From Nocardiopsis suaedae (GTDB lineage: Bacteria > Actinomycetota > Actinomycetes > Streptosporangiales > Streptosporangiaceae): a stretch of DNA of 44,823 nucleotides. The translations under genes were made by a program, and so were the position numbers. Shown here one piece after another: positions 34,251-41,994 of the stretch (position 1 is its first letter; every line of letters starts with the position of its first letter). The DNA lies in contig NZ_JAQFWP010000061.1 in assembly GCF_027706745.1 (NCBI RefSeq), forward strand, positions 1 through 44,823, in the 5' to 3' direction. The notes beneath the pieces were generated by a model. That model searched no databases. It saw only the letters and a program-made list of their open reading frames with translations, and was not told the DNA's origin.

Positions 34251-34965
34251 CCGACACGGGGGACGCGGTGCGGCAGGACGGCCCCCGGGACGCCCCCGCG
34301 CTCGTCCTGATCCACGGGCTGGCCGGGTCGGCCCGCTGGTGGGACCCGCTGGTGCCGAGACTGGCCGGGTCCCACCGCGTCATCCGGGTCGACCTGCTCG
34401 GGCACGGCCGTTCGGCCAAGCCGACCGGGGGCGGGTACTCGGTCCCCGAGCAGGCGCGCCGGGTGGGTGAGGTCCTGGACCGGCTGGGAGTGGAGGAGGC
34501 GGTGGTCGTCGGGCACTCCACCGGCGGCTCGGTGGCCACGGCCCTCGCCGAGCGGCGGGGCGACCTGGTGGGCGGGCTCGTGCTCATCGGCTCAGGGCCC
34601 CGGTTGGACGCCTTCGCCTCGGACGGGGGCGTCGGGCGGCTCCTGTTCGTCCCGGTGGCCGGGCAACTGCTGTGGAGGCTGAGGACCGACGGCATCCTCC
34701 GCCAAGGGATGAGCACCGCGTTCAGCCGACCGACGCGTACCTGGAGGAGCGCGCGCTCCCCGACCGCCTGCGTGCGCTCGACAAGCCGCTGCTCGTGGTC
34801 TTCGGTGAGGAGGACCGGAGGTGGCGTCCCTCGTCCGCAGCCGAGTACCGCACCGTTCCGGGCTCCAGGATCGAGCTGATCCCGGGTGTCGGCCATTCCC
34901 CCATGCTGGAGGCCCCCTCGCGAACGGCCGCGCACCTGCTGTCCTTCACCGCGGAGGCGGGGTGA
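34250..34965 (+). pseudogene. Alpha/beta hydrolase, truncated and frameshifted
   Basis: The region encodes an alpha/beta hydrolase in two frames. The first (from about 34250; a GTG at 34268 is possible) gives ALVLIHGLAGSARWW with the oxyanion region, VIRVDLLGHGRSAKP and the nucleophile elbow VVVGHSTGG. Around 34725 the frame changes and the remainder reads DAYLEERALPDRLRALDKPL, FGEEDRRWRPSSA and VGHSPMLEAP with the catalytic His. By comparison with family members about 30 residues of the cap region are missing at that point, so it is an internal deletion with a frame change, not a single-base error. The N-terminal strand is also cut. It is unlikely to be active. Confidence 0.78.
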
Positions 34966-35036
34966 ACGGCGCCGGTTCCGGACCGGCCGACGCCGAAGCG
35001 CCGGCCGGTCGGCGGATCACGCCCGGTTCTGCCGGG

Positions 35037-36101
35037 TCAGTTCTGCAGGGTCAGCAGGCCGGGCCGGTAGGGCAGGAGGCCGTAGTCGGTGCCGTCGGAG
35101 TCGGGGGAGCGTCCCTGGTAGAGGAACCGCAGGTTGCAGGGGTCGATGGACATGTCCTGGTCGGCGTCGGTGCGGATCAGCTCGCCGTGGCTGATGTCGT
35201 CGGTCCACCAGGCGCCGCTGTTGGCCTTGCCCGCGAAGGGGCTCCACTCGTCGGCGGCCTGCGGCGTCCACGCGCCGTCCAGGCTGTCCGCCGTGAACGA
35301 GCGGAAGTACCGGTCGCCCTGCGCGCCGATGGCCTCGACGATCATGAGGTACCCGTCCTGGCCTTCGAGGCTGTAGACCTGGACCCCTTCGAACAGGTCG
35401 TTCCTGTCGTCGGACATGACGACCGTCGAGGTCGAGCCGAAGCTGCCCGGGAAATCGCCGATGGGCATGCCGGCGCGGTAGATCCTGCCGTTGTCACCGG
35501 CGAAGAACAGGTACATGTCCGTGTCGTCGCCGATGAGCGCCTGATCGATGGGGCCCGTGTCGGAGTCGCCGATGCTGCCGTCGAACAGCGTCCGCGGCGC
35601 CGACCAGCCGTACACGTTGGCGGGGTCGTCCGATGTCCGATAGGAGAAGGAGGGGCCGCCCCACTGATAGGCGAGCACCCAGACGTCCTTGGGCGCGAAA
35701 TAGAAGAGCGACGGGGCGACGGCCGGGAAGGGCATCCCGTTCTGACCGGCCGAGGCCATTCCGGACCAGTCGTCGAACAGGTCGAAGTTCAGCGATCCCC
35801 ACGACGATCCCCAGTCGTGGTTGGTCGCGTAGACGAGGTTCTGTCCGTTGTAAGGGGCGTGGGTGAAGTCCTTGAGGGAGACCCACTGCGGCGAGGGCTG
35901 CGCGAGCGGGCCGGTCGACGACCAGTCGTACGACGAGGGGAGGGCGCACGCGGCGTCGTCGGCGGCCTCTACCGCCTCCACCTCGGCGGACGCCGGGGCG
36001 GCCAGGGAGCCGCCGACCGCCAGGGCGGCCGCGGCGGCGACGGCGGCCCGCGGAAACCGGCCGCGCGGCCGAAGGGACGAAAATGTTTCAGGAATGGGCA
36101 T
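35037..36101 (-). CDS. Secreted GH62 alpha-L-arabinofuranosidase
   Basis: This 354-residue enzyme removes arabinofuranosyl side chains from arabinoxylan. A Tat/Sec-like signal peptide (about 1-40; [20 protein letters not shown]) precedes the GH62 five-bladed propeller, which fills the rest: [77 protein letters not shown] and ending [13 protein letters not shown]. The catalytic Asp/Glu positions of the family lie in these conserved segments, including LKDF, GPIDQ and LFEGVQVY. No binding module is attached, unlike many streptomycete homologues. GGAGGAAG precedes the ATG. Lac-like operators upstream suggest LacI-family control by a hemicellulose sugar. Confidence 0.93.
   Translation of the reverse strand: MPIPETFSSLRPRGRFPRAAVAAAAALAVGGSLAAPASAEVEAVEAADDAACALPSSYDWSSTGPLAQPSPQWVSLKDFTHAPYNGQNLVYATNHDWGSSWGSLNFDLFDDWSGMASAGQNGMPFPAVAPSLFYFAPKDVWVLAYQWGGPSFSYRTSDDPANVYGWSAPRTLFDGSIGDSDTGPIDQALIGDDTDMYLFFAGDNGRIYRAGMPIGDFPGSFGSTSTVVMSDDRNDLFEGVQVYSLEGQDGYLMIVEAIGAQGDRYFRSFTADSLDGAWTPQAADEWSPFAGKANSGAWWTDDISHGELIRTDADQDMSIDPCNLRFLYQGRSPDSDGTDYGLLPYRPGLLTLQN
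36078..36090. promoter_or_regulatory. Weak CGAAA/TTTC palindrome inside GH62 start region
   Basis: CGAAAATGTTTCA within the first codons of the GH62 gene resembles the two bxl-type palindromes at 13128 and 13237. It may be a secondary BxlR-like site, but it is degenerate and coding. Confidence 0.25.
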
Positions 36102-36180
36102 GCCGCTTCCTCCGGGGCCCAGATCCGCACGGCCGGATCCCGAATGGGTGCACCGAGGGATCTGGGCCCCACATAGGGGA

Positions 36181-36290
36181 TGTGAGCGTTAACAATCAGC
36201 GACGCACCGGCGCGGGGTGAATGAGCCCGGTGCCTCGCCGTCGAATGTGAGCGATAACATGCCGAACGTCAACCAGTGTTATCCGCACAA
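36181..36290. promoter_or_regulatory. Cluster of lac-like operators upstream of GH62
   Basis: TGTGAGCGTTAACA (36181-36194) and TGTGAGCGATAACA (36246-36259) are near-identical LacI-family palindromes, 65 bp apart. A degenerate third copy in the opposite sense, TGTTATCCGCACAA, is at 36277-36290. They lie 80-190 bases upstream of the GH62 start. No LacI gene adjoins, so the repressor acts in trans. Confidence 0.75.
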
Positions 36291-36553
36291 TGTTCCGGAC
36301 GCTCCGTGTCCGCTGGTCGGGGCACACCCGCGAAAAGGTTTCCGGGGGCCGCGCGCGGCCCGCCGACGTCGTCGCGGTGCCTCCACCTGAGCGGGCCCTT
36401 GTACCGCCTACTGTTCAGGGGGCTGCTCCCCGTCTCGTGGATCCTCGCCCTGCACGAGCGGCGGCCGGAGGTGCCCGCGATCCTGCGCGCCGCGAGACGA
36501 AGGACGCCCTCTGCGCGGGGATGCGCCTACGCTACCTCCCCCCTGAACACGTC
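36291..36553. other. Intergenic stretch without a recognised gene
   Basis: No protein family is recognised on either strand. A 113-residue open frame (36276-36617, plus) contains a hydrophobic piece (GPLYRLLFRGLLPVSWILAL) that could be a gene remnant, but it has no start signal and its end runs into the hairpin and tRNA-like sequence. Confidence 0.45.
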
Positions 36554-36583
36554 GTGCGGGCCGAGATCAGACGCGACCCGCAC
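36554..36583 (-). terminator. Hairpin matching the tRNA-Leu terminator
   Basis: GTGCGGG (36554-36560) and CCCGCAC (36577-36583) bracket an inner region that shares its outer bases with the terminator of the intact tRNA-Leu (40208-40237). It follows the tRNA-like 3' remnant on the minus strand by 35 bases. Confidence 0.55.
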
Positions 36584-36618
36584 CGTGGTTCCGGTCACCC
36601 CCATGGGAGTCCGGTGAG

Positions 36619-36655
36619 TGGCCGAGGGGGACTCGAACCTCTGGCACATGCCTTC
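36619..36655 (-). other. tRNA-like 3' remnant, possible attachment site
   Basis: On the minus strand the sequence reads as a T arm and acceptor end: GGTTCGAGTCC followed by CCCTCGGCCA. It parallels the 3' end of tRNA-Leu(GAG) at 40256. The T stem is imperfect and the 5' part of a tRNA is absent. It may be a decayed duplicate left by integration into a tRNA gene, or the end of a different truncated tRNA. Confidence 0.45.
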
Positions 36656-36677
36656 GACCTGTCCACGCCCCGCCGGG

Positions 36678-37379
36678 TCAGCGATGGGTGATGCGGGCGA
36701 GCCGGTCGCGGACCGACCGGGCGGAGGCGGGGTGGCCGTGGCCGAACAGCAGACGGCGCGGACCCTCGGCGAGCACGGTGCGCACACTGCTTTCGATCTC
36801 GGTGAGGCTCTGGGCGAAGAAGGGGGCGTCCGGCCGGTCACCGCGCAGCATGCTTCCGGCCAGCAGGTCCCCGACCAGGGCGTCGCCCTCGCCGTGGTGC
36901 AGCAGGCTGAGCGACCCCGGGGTGTGGCCGGGGGTGTGCAGCGCCGTCACCGGCGCCCCGTGGTGGGCAAGGTCGGTGCGGCCGTCCAGCACGATGTCCG
37001 GGGTGAAGGCCGGGAAGGTCGGACGCATCGTGCGGCGAAGCACGTGCCCGAAGGGGCGCAGCGCGTCGTAGAAGACGCTGGTGCCGTTCCTGGCCCAGTC
37101 GGCCTCGGCGGCGTGCACCGCCACGGGCACATCCAGCCGCCGGCGGAGCTCGGCGGCGCCGCCGGCGTGGTCGGGGTGGCAGTGGGTCAGCACGATCAGC
37201 GACACCTCCGCAGGGTCGACACCGGCGCGGGCCAGGCCGCGCAGCAGCCGCGGCTCGTGCCCGGCCGGGCCGGCGTCCACCAGTACGGTGCGTTGTCCGC
37301 GCACCGCGTAGGCGGTGGACTGCAGCAGGTCGACGGCCACGACCGCGCGCCGGTGCGGTCGGCCGGTGTGCTCGATCAT
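36678..37379 (-). CDS. Metallo-beta-lactamase-fold hydrolase
   Basis: The 233-residue protein is a metallo-beta-lactamase superfamily hydrolase. The metal motif HCHPDHAGG, the HTPGHTPGSLSLL segment, GDLLAGS with the bridging Asp, and a late His in LLFGHGHPAS provide the usual two-metal site. Family members hydrolyse thioesters, lactones or glutathione adducts; the substrate is not visible. Its ATG overlaps the stop of the flavin monooxygenase gene (ATGA), so both are made from one transcript and may act in sequence on the same compound, for example opening a lactone or ester formed by the oxygenase. Confidence 0.85.
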   Translation of the reverse strand: MIEHTGRPHRRAVVAVDLLQSTAYAVRGQRTVLVDAGPAGHEPRLLRGLARAGVDPAEVSLIVLTHCHPDHAGGAAELRRRLDVPVAVHAAEADWARNGTSVFYDALRPFGHVLRRTMRPTFPAFTPDIVLDGRTDLAHHGAPVTALHTPGHTPGSLSLLHHGEGDALVGDLLAGSMLRGDRPDAPFFAQSLTEIESSVRTVLAEGPRRLLFGHGHPASARSVRDRLARITHR

Positions 37380-39010
37380 CGCCGCCCTCCCGGCATCGGG
37401 GTGACGGTCGGGGAGAGCACCACGGCCAGGCGGCCCGCGAGACGCCGGGAGTCCGGCGGTCCGGCATAGCCGATGTGGCGGTCGGGACGCACCAGGTAGG
37501 CGGTGGGACCACGGCCGTACAGCTCCTCGGCCTGCCGCCCCCGGTCCAGTACGGCGCGTACCCCCGGCTGCGGGGCCGTCTCCGAGACGTCCCAGTTCGA
37601 GGTCAGTACCAGCGCCGCCACCGTGTCGGGACGGTGGCCCGGCATGGTGACCAGCTCCCGGGCACGCCCGAGGAGGGCCGTGCTGTCGCCGTGCCCGGCG
37701 AGCAGCAGGCTGTGCCGGTCGTGGGGCAGCAGGTCGTGCAGGCGGACCGTGCGGTCGGCGACGCCGTCGAACAGCTCGAGGTCGGGCAGCCGGTCCCCAG
37801 CGTGCAGGTGGGCGGCGTGGCCGTGTACGGCCGGGGTGCCCCGGTAGCCGTGGCTCAGCTGGGACAGGCGTCGCGCCATCGTGTGCCGTGCCGGTGGGGC
37901 GGCCTGCAGCATGGCCATGGTCGCGTCGCGCAGGTGGCGCCGCGGGTCGCCGCGCAGCAGCATGGCCCGCGCACCCAGGTGGGTGAAGGAGACGACCTGC
38001 TTGGCCACGCGGTGTCGTTCGGCCTCGTAGCTGTCCAGCAGCCCCACCGGGGCGTGCCCGGAGGCGACGGTGGCGAGTTTCCAGCCGAGGTTCATCGCGT
38101 CGCCCACGCCGAGGTTCAGCCCCTGGCCGCCGAACGGGGTGTGGACGTGGGCGGCGTCGCCGGCGAGGAACACCCGGCGCCGCCGGTAGCCGGTGGCCTG
38201 GCGATGGGCGAGGTTGAACGTCCAGAACTGGTCCACCGACTCGATGGTGCCCTCGATGCCGGTGCGGGCCATCGCCTGCTGGGCGTCGGCGAGGTCCGGC
38301 TCGACCGGGTCACCGTTGCGGTCGTGGTGCTGGGTGTAGGCCAGCCGGTACCGGCGGTCGCCCGGCAGGGGGAACACACCGTAGATGCCGTCGGTGTCGG
38401 CGGAGAAGGCCATCTCGTTGCGGGGCAGCGGCCAGTCCACCACGGCGTCGCACAGCACCCAGTCGTCGGCGTAGGCCGCGCCGGCGAACTCCACGCCGAG
38501 GAGGTCGCGCACCGTGCTGTGGGCACCGTCGCAGCCGACCAGCCACGCGGCCGCGACGGTCTCGGTTCCACCGTCGGGGGTGGTGACCGTGGCGGTCACC
38601 CCCTCGGGGGTCTGCTCGATGCCGGTGCAGGTGGTCTCGCGTTCCACCGGCACGCCCATCGCGGTGAGGCGGTCGATCAGGATGTGCTCGGTGCGGGCCT
38701 GTGGAATGTCGACCATGTGGGGGTATGCGGTGTCGGCCAATTCCCGGAAGTCCACGCTGACGCGGTCCCGGTGGCCGGTGCGCAGGGTGAGGATGTCGAC
38801 GCGTCGGCCTTCGGCGAGGACCCGGGCGGCCACGCCCAGGTCACGGAAGTGTTCCAGGGTGCGGGCGTGGAGAGCGGCGGACTTGGTGAGCTCCAGGACT
38901 CCGGGGTGCTTGTCGATGATGCGGACCGCGACCCCTAGACGGTGCAGCTGGAGGGCGAGGACGAGTCCCGTGGGACCCGCCCCGACGACCAGCACTTGGG
39001 TTCGTTGCAT
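37376..39010 (-). CDS. Class A FAD monooxygenase (aromatic/polyketide hydroxylase type)
   Basis: The 544-residue flavoprotein shows the three class A marks: GxGxxG in VLVVGAGPTGLVLALQLHRL, the DG motif in WLVGCDGAHSTVRDLLG, and the GD motif in VFLAGDAAHVHTPFGGQGLN. A thioredoxin-like C-terminal domain follows, as in PgaE, MhpA-like and rifampicin or tetracycline-modifying oxygenases. It would hydroxylate an aromatic or polyketide substrate with NAD(P)H and O2. AGGAGG precedes the ATG at 39010. It is divergent from a TetR repressor and coupled to a metallo-beta-lactamase-fold gene, a typical inducible detoxification or catabolic module. Confidence 0.9.
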   Translation of the reverse strand: MQRTQVLVVGAGPTGLVLALQLHRLGVAVRIIDKHPGVLELTKSAALHARTLEHFRDLGVAARVLAEGRRVDILTLRTGHRDRVSVDFRELADTAYPHMVDIPQARTEHILIDRLTAMGVPVERETTCTGIEQTPEGVTATVTTPDGGTETVAAAWLVGCDGAHSTVRDLLGVEFAGAAYADDWVLCDAVVDWPLPRNEMAFSADTDGIYGVFPLPGDRRYRLAYTQHHDRNGDPVEPDLADAQQAMARTGIEGTIESVDQFWTFNLAHRQATGYRRRRVFLAGDAAHVHTPFGGQGLNLGVGDAMNLGWKLATVASGHAPVGLLDSYEAERHRVAKQVVSFTHLGARAMLLRGDPRRHLRDATMAMLQAAPPARHTMARRLSQLSHGYRGTPAVHGHAAHLHAGDRLPDLELFDGVADRTVRLHDLLPHDRHSLLLAGHGDSTALLGRARELVTMPGHRPDTVAALVLTSNWDVSETAPQPGVRAVLDRGRQAEELYGRGPTAYLVRPDRHIGYAGPPDSRRLAGRLAVVLSPTVTPMPGGRR

Positions 39011-39049
39011 GGTGGGGAGCCTCCTCTGTGGGTGGTGACTCATTAAACA

Positions 39050-39119
39050 AAAGCGAATGTTCCTTCTTTTTAGATGCTGGCGGTCGGGCGGTGCGCTGTC
39101 AAGAGCGAGCATTCGCTTT
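39050..39119. promoter_or_regulatory. Divergent TetR operator region
   Basis: AAAGCGAATG (39050-39059) recurs inverted as CATTCGCTTT (39110-39119). The right copy lies inside the palindrome AGCGAGCATTCGCT (39104-39117). These sites flank the promoters of the monooxygenase and the TetR gene and are likely TetR operators. Confidence 0.6.
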
Positions 39120-39130
39120 ATTATGGGGCC

Positions 39131-39727
39131 ATGCCCCGCGTCACCGCCGAGTATCTCGCCGCCCGCCGCGGCCACATCCTGTCCGCAGCCGCCGCGCGGT
39201 TCGCCCGCGACGGCTTCCACCGCACCTCGATGCAGGACGTCATCGACGAGGCCGGACTGTCACCCGGAGCGGTGTACCGGTACTTCCGCAGCAAGGACGA
39301 GATCATCATCGCCATCTCGCTGGAGGCGATCGGCTCGGTGGAGCGGGTCGTGCAGGAGGCGCTCCGGGAGCACCGGTCGGTGCCCGACCTCGTTGTCGGG
39401 CTGCCGGCCGCCATCACCGGGCTCGACGACGCCGACGACCGGATGCGGCTCGCCGTCCAGGCCTGGGGGGAGGTGCTGCGCAACCGCGACCTGGCCGACA
39501 GGATGGCCGGTGAGCTGGCCCGGCTGGAGTCGGCGCTGCGCGACCGGGTGGAGATGGGCCGGCGCGACGGCGACGTCGCCGAGGAGGTGGACGCCGATGC
39601 CGTGGCCCACGTGCTGCTCGCGGTCGTCCAGGGCTTCATCCTGCAGCGGGCATGGAACCCGCACCTGTCGGCGGAGGCCTACGGCCGGGCGGCCCGGGAC
39701 GTCGTCGCCGGGCAGCTGGCACGCTGA
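39131..39727 (+). CDS. TetR-family repressor
   Basis: The 198-residue regulator has an N-terminal TetR helix-turn-helix (RGHILSAAAARFARDGFHRTS, then MQDVIDEAGLSPGAVYRYFRSKDEII) and a helical ligand-binding domain. ATG at 39131 is chosen because the HTH then starts at the usual position; an upstream in-frame start at 39074 would run through the operator. It is divergent from the flavin monooxygenase and very likely represses it and itself until a substrate-like ligand binds. Confidence 0.9.
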   Translation: MPRVTAEYLAARRGHILSAAAARFARDGFHRTSMQDVIDEAGLSPGAVYRYFRSKDEIIIAISLEAIGSVERVVQEALREHRSVPDLVVGLPAAITGLDDADDRMRLAVQAWGEVLRNRDLADRMAGELARLESALRDRVEMGRRDGDVAEEVDADAVAHVLLAVVQGFILQRAWNPHLSAEAYGRAARDVVAGQLAR

Positions 39728-39904
39728 CCGGCCCCCGGCCGCCGCGGGGGAGTGCTCCCATGGACGCTACTGATACTCGGAAGCCTCGCCTCCCTCGCGG
39801 CGACCATGGCCGTCGCCGAGCCGACGGCGTGGTCGGCGGAGAGTCGCCATGGATCCACCGGCCGCGGGCGGGAGGCTCTTGCCGGTTCCTGGCATGCGGT
39901 ACTC
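39728..39904. other. Non-coding stretch after tetR
   Basis: No family is recognised on either strand. Short open frames here have no start signals. Confidence 0.45.
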
Positions 39905-40028
39905 CACGCGGGGTGGAGAGCACGAGCACTCGGTAGCCGTCGTTGAGCAGGAGTTCAACCAGGTCGGCTGTGCCCTCGGGGGCCGGAGCGCCGGAGGCCA
40001 CGAGGTAGAGGCTCGGGGCGTTCGCCAT
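39905..40028 (-). pseudogene. Flavoprotein (Dfp/CoaC-like) N-terminal remnant
   Basis: From an ATG at 40028 the minus strand encodes APSLYLVASGAPAP, then VELLLNDGYRVLVLSTP, the first strand-helix-strand of a phosphopantothenoylcysteine-decarboxylase-like flavoprotein. After about 42 residues the sequence becomes low-complexity and the rest of the family is absent. It is a truncated fragment. Confidence 0.5.
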
Positions 40029-40207
40029 GGAAGCGGTGTAGGAGTCGGCCGTCCCGGGCTAGGCAGAACGTCATTGCCGAGGCCTCAGAGAGCATCGAGC
40101 CGGACGTGCCTGTATCCAGACGACCCGGATCCGGAGAACCACCCCATCGCCAAGGCTGCAGGGCGGCGACGGTGGCCAGGGATGTACACCCGCCCCCGAA
40201 ACACACA

Positions 40208-40237
40208 GTGCGGGCCGAGGGAAGCCTCGACCCGCAC
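40208..40237 (-). terminator. tRNA-Leu terminator
   Basis: GTGCGGG-C-CGAGG (40208-40220) pairs with CCTCG-A-CCCGCAC (40225-40237), a 12-bp stem with one mismatch and a 4-base loop, 18 bases past the tRNA 3' end on the minus strand. Confidence 0.75.
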
Positions 40238-40255
40238 AACATGTACGAACTGGCG

Positions 40256-40340
40256 TGTCCGAGGGGGGACTTGAACCCCCATGCCCTTAACGGGCACTAG
40301 CACCTCAAGCTAGCGCGTCTACCTATTCCGCCACCCGGAC
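40256..40340 (-). tRNA. tRNA-Leu (anticodon GAG)
   Basis: The 85-base minus-strand gene folds as a class II tRNA. The acceptor GTCCGGG pairs with CTCGGAC plus discriminator A. The anticodon stem CTAGC/GCTAG encloses the loop TTGAGGT, giving anticodon GAG for CUC codons. The long variable arm TGCCCGTTAAGGGCA is typical of leucine tRNAs, and the T arm contains GGGGGTTCAAGTCCCCC. The 3' CCA is not encoded and must be added. Its terminator follows at 40208-40237. Confidence 0.95.
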
Positions 40341-40470
40341 TCGGTCCGCGTCGTCGCGCGGACACGGTCAACCATAGCAAAGGTCTGAGCCCGGGCGTAC
40401 ATCGTTTTCCGCCGGGGTGGAGCATGGGAAGGTCGGATCCACACGTCGCCGAGAGGAGCTGGTGCACACC

Positions 40471-41799
40471 ATGCCCGAGACCGAAGGCAGCGGTGCCCTG
40501 AGCGGGGCCGAGGCGGAGGTCGTCGACCTCTGCCGGGAGCTCATCGCCATCGACACCTCCAACTACGGGGACATGTCGGGTCCGGGGGAGCGGGAGGCCG
40601 CCGAGTACGTCGCCGGGAAGCTGGACGAGGTCGGCATCGAGCCGCGGGTGCTGGAGTCGGCCCCCGGGCGGACCAGCGTCATCGCGCGCATCCCCGGCGA
40701 GGACTCCTCGCGTGCGCCCTTGCTCGTGCACGGGCACCTGGACGTGGTGCCCGCCGACGCCGCCGACTGGACCCGCGACCCCTTCTCCGGCGAGATCGCC
40801 GACGGGTGCGTCTGGGGCCGCGGCGCCGTCGACATGAAGGACATGGACGCCATGGCCCTGGCCGTCTTCCGCGAGCGGGTGCGCTCCGGGCGCCGGCCGC
40901 CGCGCGACGTGGTCCTCGCCTTCCTCGCCGACGAGGAGGCCGGGGGCACCTACGGCGCCCAGTGGCTGGTCGCCAACCACCCCGAGCTGTTCGCCGACTG
41001 CTCCGAGGCCATCAGCGAGGTCGGCGGCTTCAGCTTCACCGTGGAGGAGAACCGGCGCCTCTACCTCATCGAGACCGCCGAGAAGGGCATCGCCTGGATG
41101 CGCCTCAAGGCGCGCGGCACCGCCGGGCACGGGTCGATGGTCAACGACGACAACGCGGTGACCGAGCTCGCCGAGGCCGTCGCCCGGCTCGGCCGCCACG
41201 AGTTCCCCGTCCGGCTCACCAAGACCGTGCGCACCTTCCTGGAGGAGGTGTGCGACGCCTTCGGCATCCCCTTCGACGAGGAGGACCCCGAGGCGGTGCT
41301 CTCCCGCCTCGGCCCCATCGCCGGGATGATCGGCGCCACCCTCCGCAACACGCTCAACCCCACCGTCCTCGAGGGCGGCTACAAGGCCAACGTCATCCCC
41401 GGCTCGGCCGGGGCCCAGGTCGACGGGCGGTTCCTGCCCGGGATGGAGGAGGAGTTCTTCGCCGAGGTGGACCGGCTGCTCGGCCCCGACGTCGAGCGCG
41501 AGTTCATCCACCACCTCCCCTCCGTGGAGACCGACTTCGAGGGCGGCCTGGTCTCGGCCATGGCGCGCGCCCTTGAGGAGGAGGACCCCGGCTCCCGCGC
41601 GGTGCCCTACTGCCTGTCCGGCGGCACCGACGCCAAGAGCTTCCAGCGGCTCGGCATCCGCAACTACGGCTTCGCCCCGCTGCGCCTGCCCCCGGAGCTG
41701 AACTTCTCCGGCATGTTCCACGGCGTGGACGAGCGCGTCCCCGTGGACGCCCTGCGGTTCGGCGCGCGGGTGCTGGACCGGTTCATCGACATGAGCTGA
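40471..41799 (+). CDS. M20-family metallopeptidase/deacylase
   Basis: The 442-residue product is an M20/ArgE-type dimetal hydrolase. Metal ligands are in VHGHLDVVP, GRGAVDMKDMDAM and the catalytic Glu pair LADEEAGG; a late ligand His is in FSGMFHGVDERVP. The inserted dimerisation domain contains KARGTAGHGSM. No signal peptide is present. The substrate could be a peptide or an N-acyl amino acid. ATG at 40471 gives a normal N-terminus, with GAGAGGAG 12 bases upstream; GTG at 40462 is the alternative. It stands next to tRNA-Leu, a common actinobacterial arrangement, and ends at a terminator. Confidence 0.9.
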   Translation: MPETEGSGALSGAEAEVVDLCRELIAIDTSNYGDMSGPGEREAAEYVAGKLDEVGIEPRVLESAPGRTSVIARIPGEDSSRAPLLVHGHLDVVPADAADWTRDPFSGEIADGCVWGRGAVDMKDMDAMALAVFRERVRSGRRPPRDVVLAFLADEEAGGTYGAQWLVANHPELFADCSEAISEVGGFSFTVEENRRLYLIETAEKGIAWMRLKARGTAGHGSMVNDDNAVTELAEAVARLGRHEFPVRLTKTVRTFLEEVCDAFGIPFDEEDPEAVLSRLGPIAGMIGATLRNTLNPTVLEGGYKANVIPGSAGAQVDGRFLPGMEEEFFAEVDRLLGPDVEREFIHHLPSVETDFEGGLVSAMARALEEEDPGSRAVPYCLSGGTDAKSFQRLGIRNYGFAPLRLPPELNFSGMFHGVDERVPVDALRFGARVLDRFIDMS

Positions 41800-41835
41800 G
41801 GCGGGGCCCCGGAGGCGGTTCCGGAGGCGGTGAGG

Positions 41836-41860
41836 CGGGCCGGAGAATTTTTCCGGCCCG
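41836..41860 (+). terminator. Rho-independent-like terminator after M20 gene
   Basis: CGGGCCGG (41836-41843) and CCGGCCCG (41853-41860) form a stem around an AT-rich loop, followed by a T-rich tail (TTTCGCTGTTTTC). Confidence 0.75.
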
Positions 41861-41994
41861 TTTCGCTGTTTTCGCTGCGCCAATAGCGCACCGTGGTGCT
41901 AGCGTGACTCTCAGTCTGCGGGACACGTTCCCGCCGTCGACCGGGTTCTCCGGTCGGCGCACCCGTGCGTCTTCTTCACCCGAGGTGGCTTTCC

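Noticed and set aside
36276-36617. 113-codon plus-strand frame with one hydrophobic stretch
   Set aside because: There is no ribosome binding site, its start overlaps the degenerate lac-like operator, and its end runs into the hairpin and tRNA-like remnant; at best a remnant.
40297-41883. Minus-strand 528-codon frame opposite the M20 gene
   Set aside because: It is a shadow of a conserved metallopeptidase and reads into the tRNA-Leu gene.
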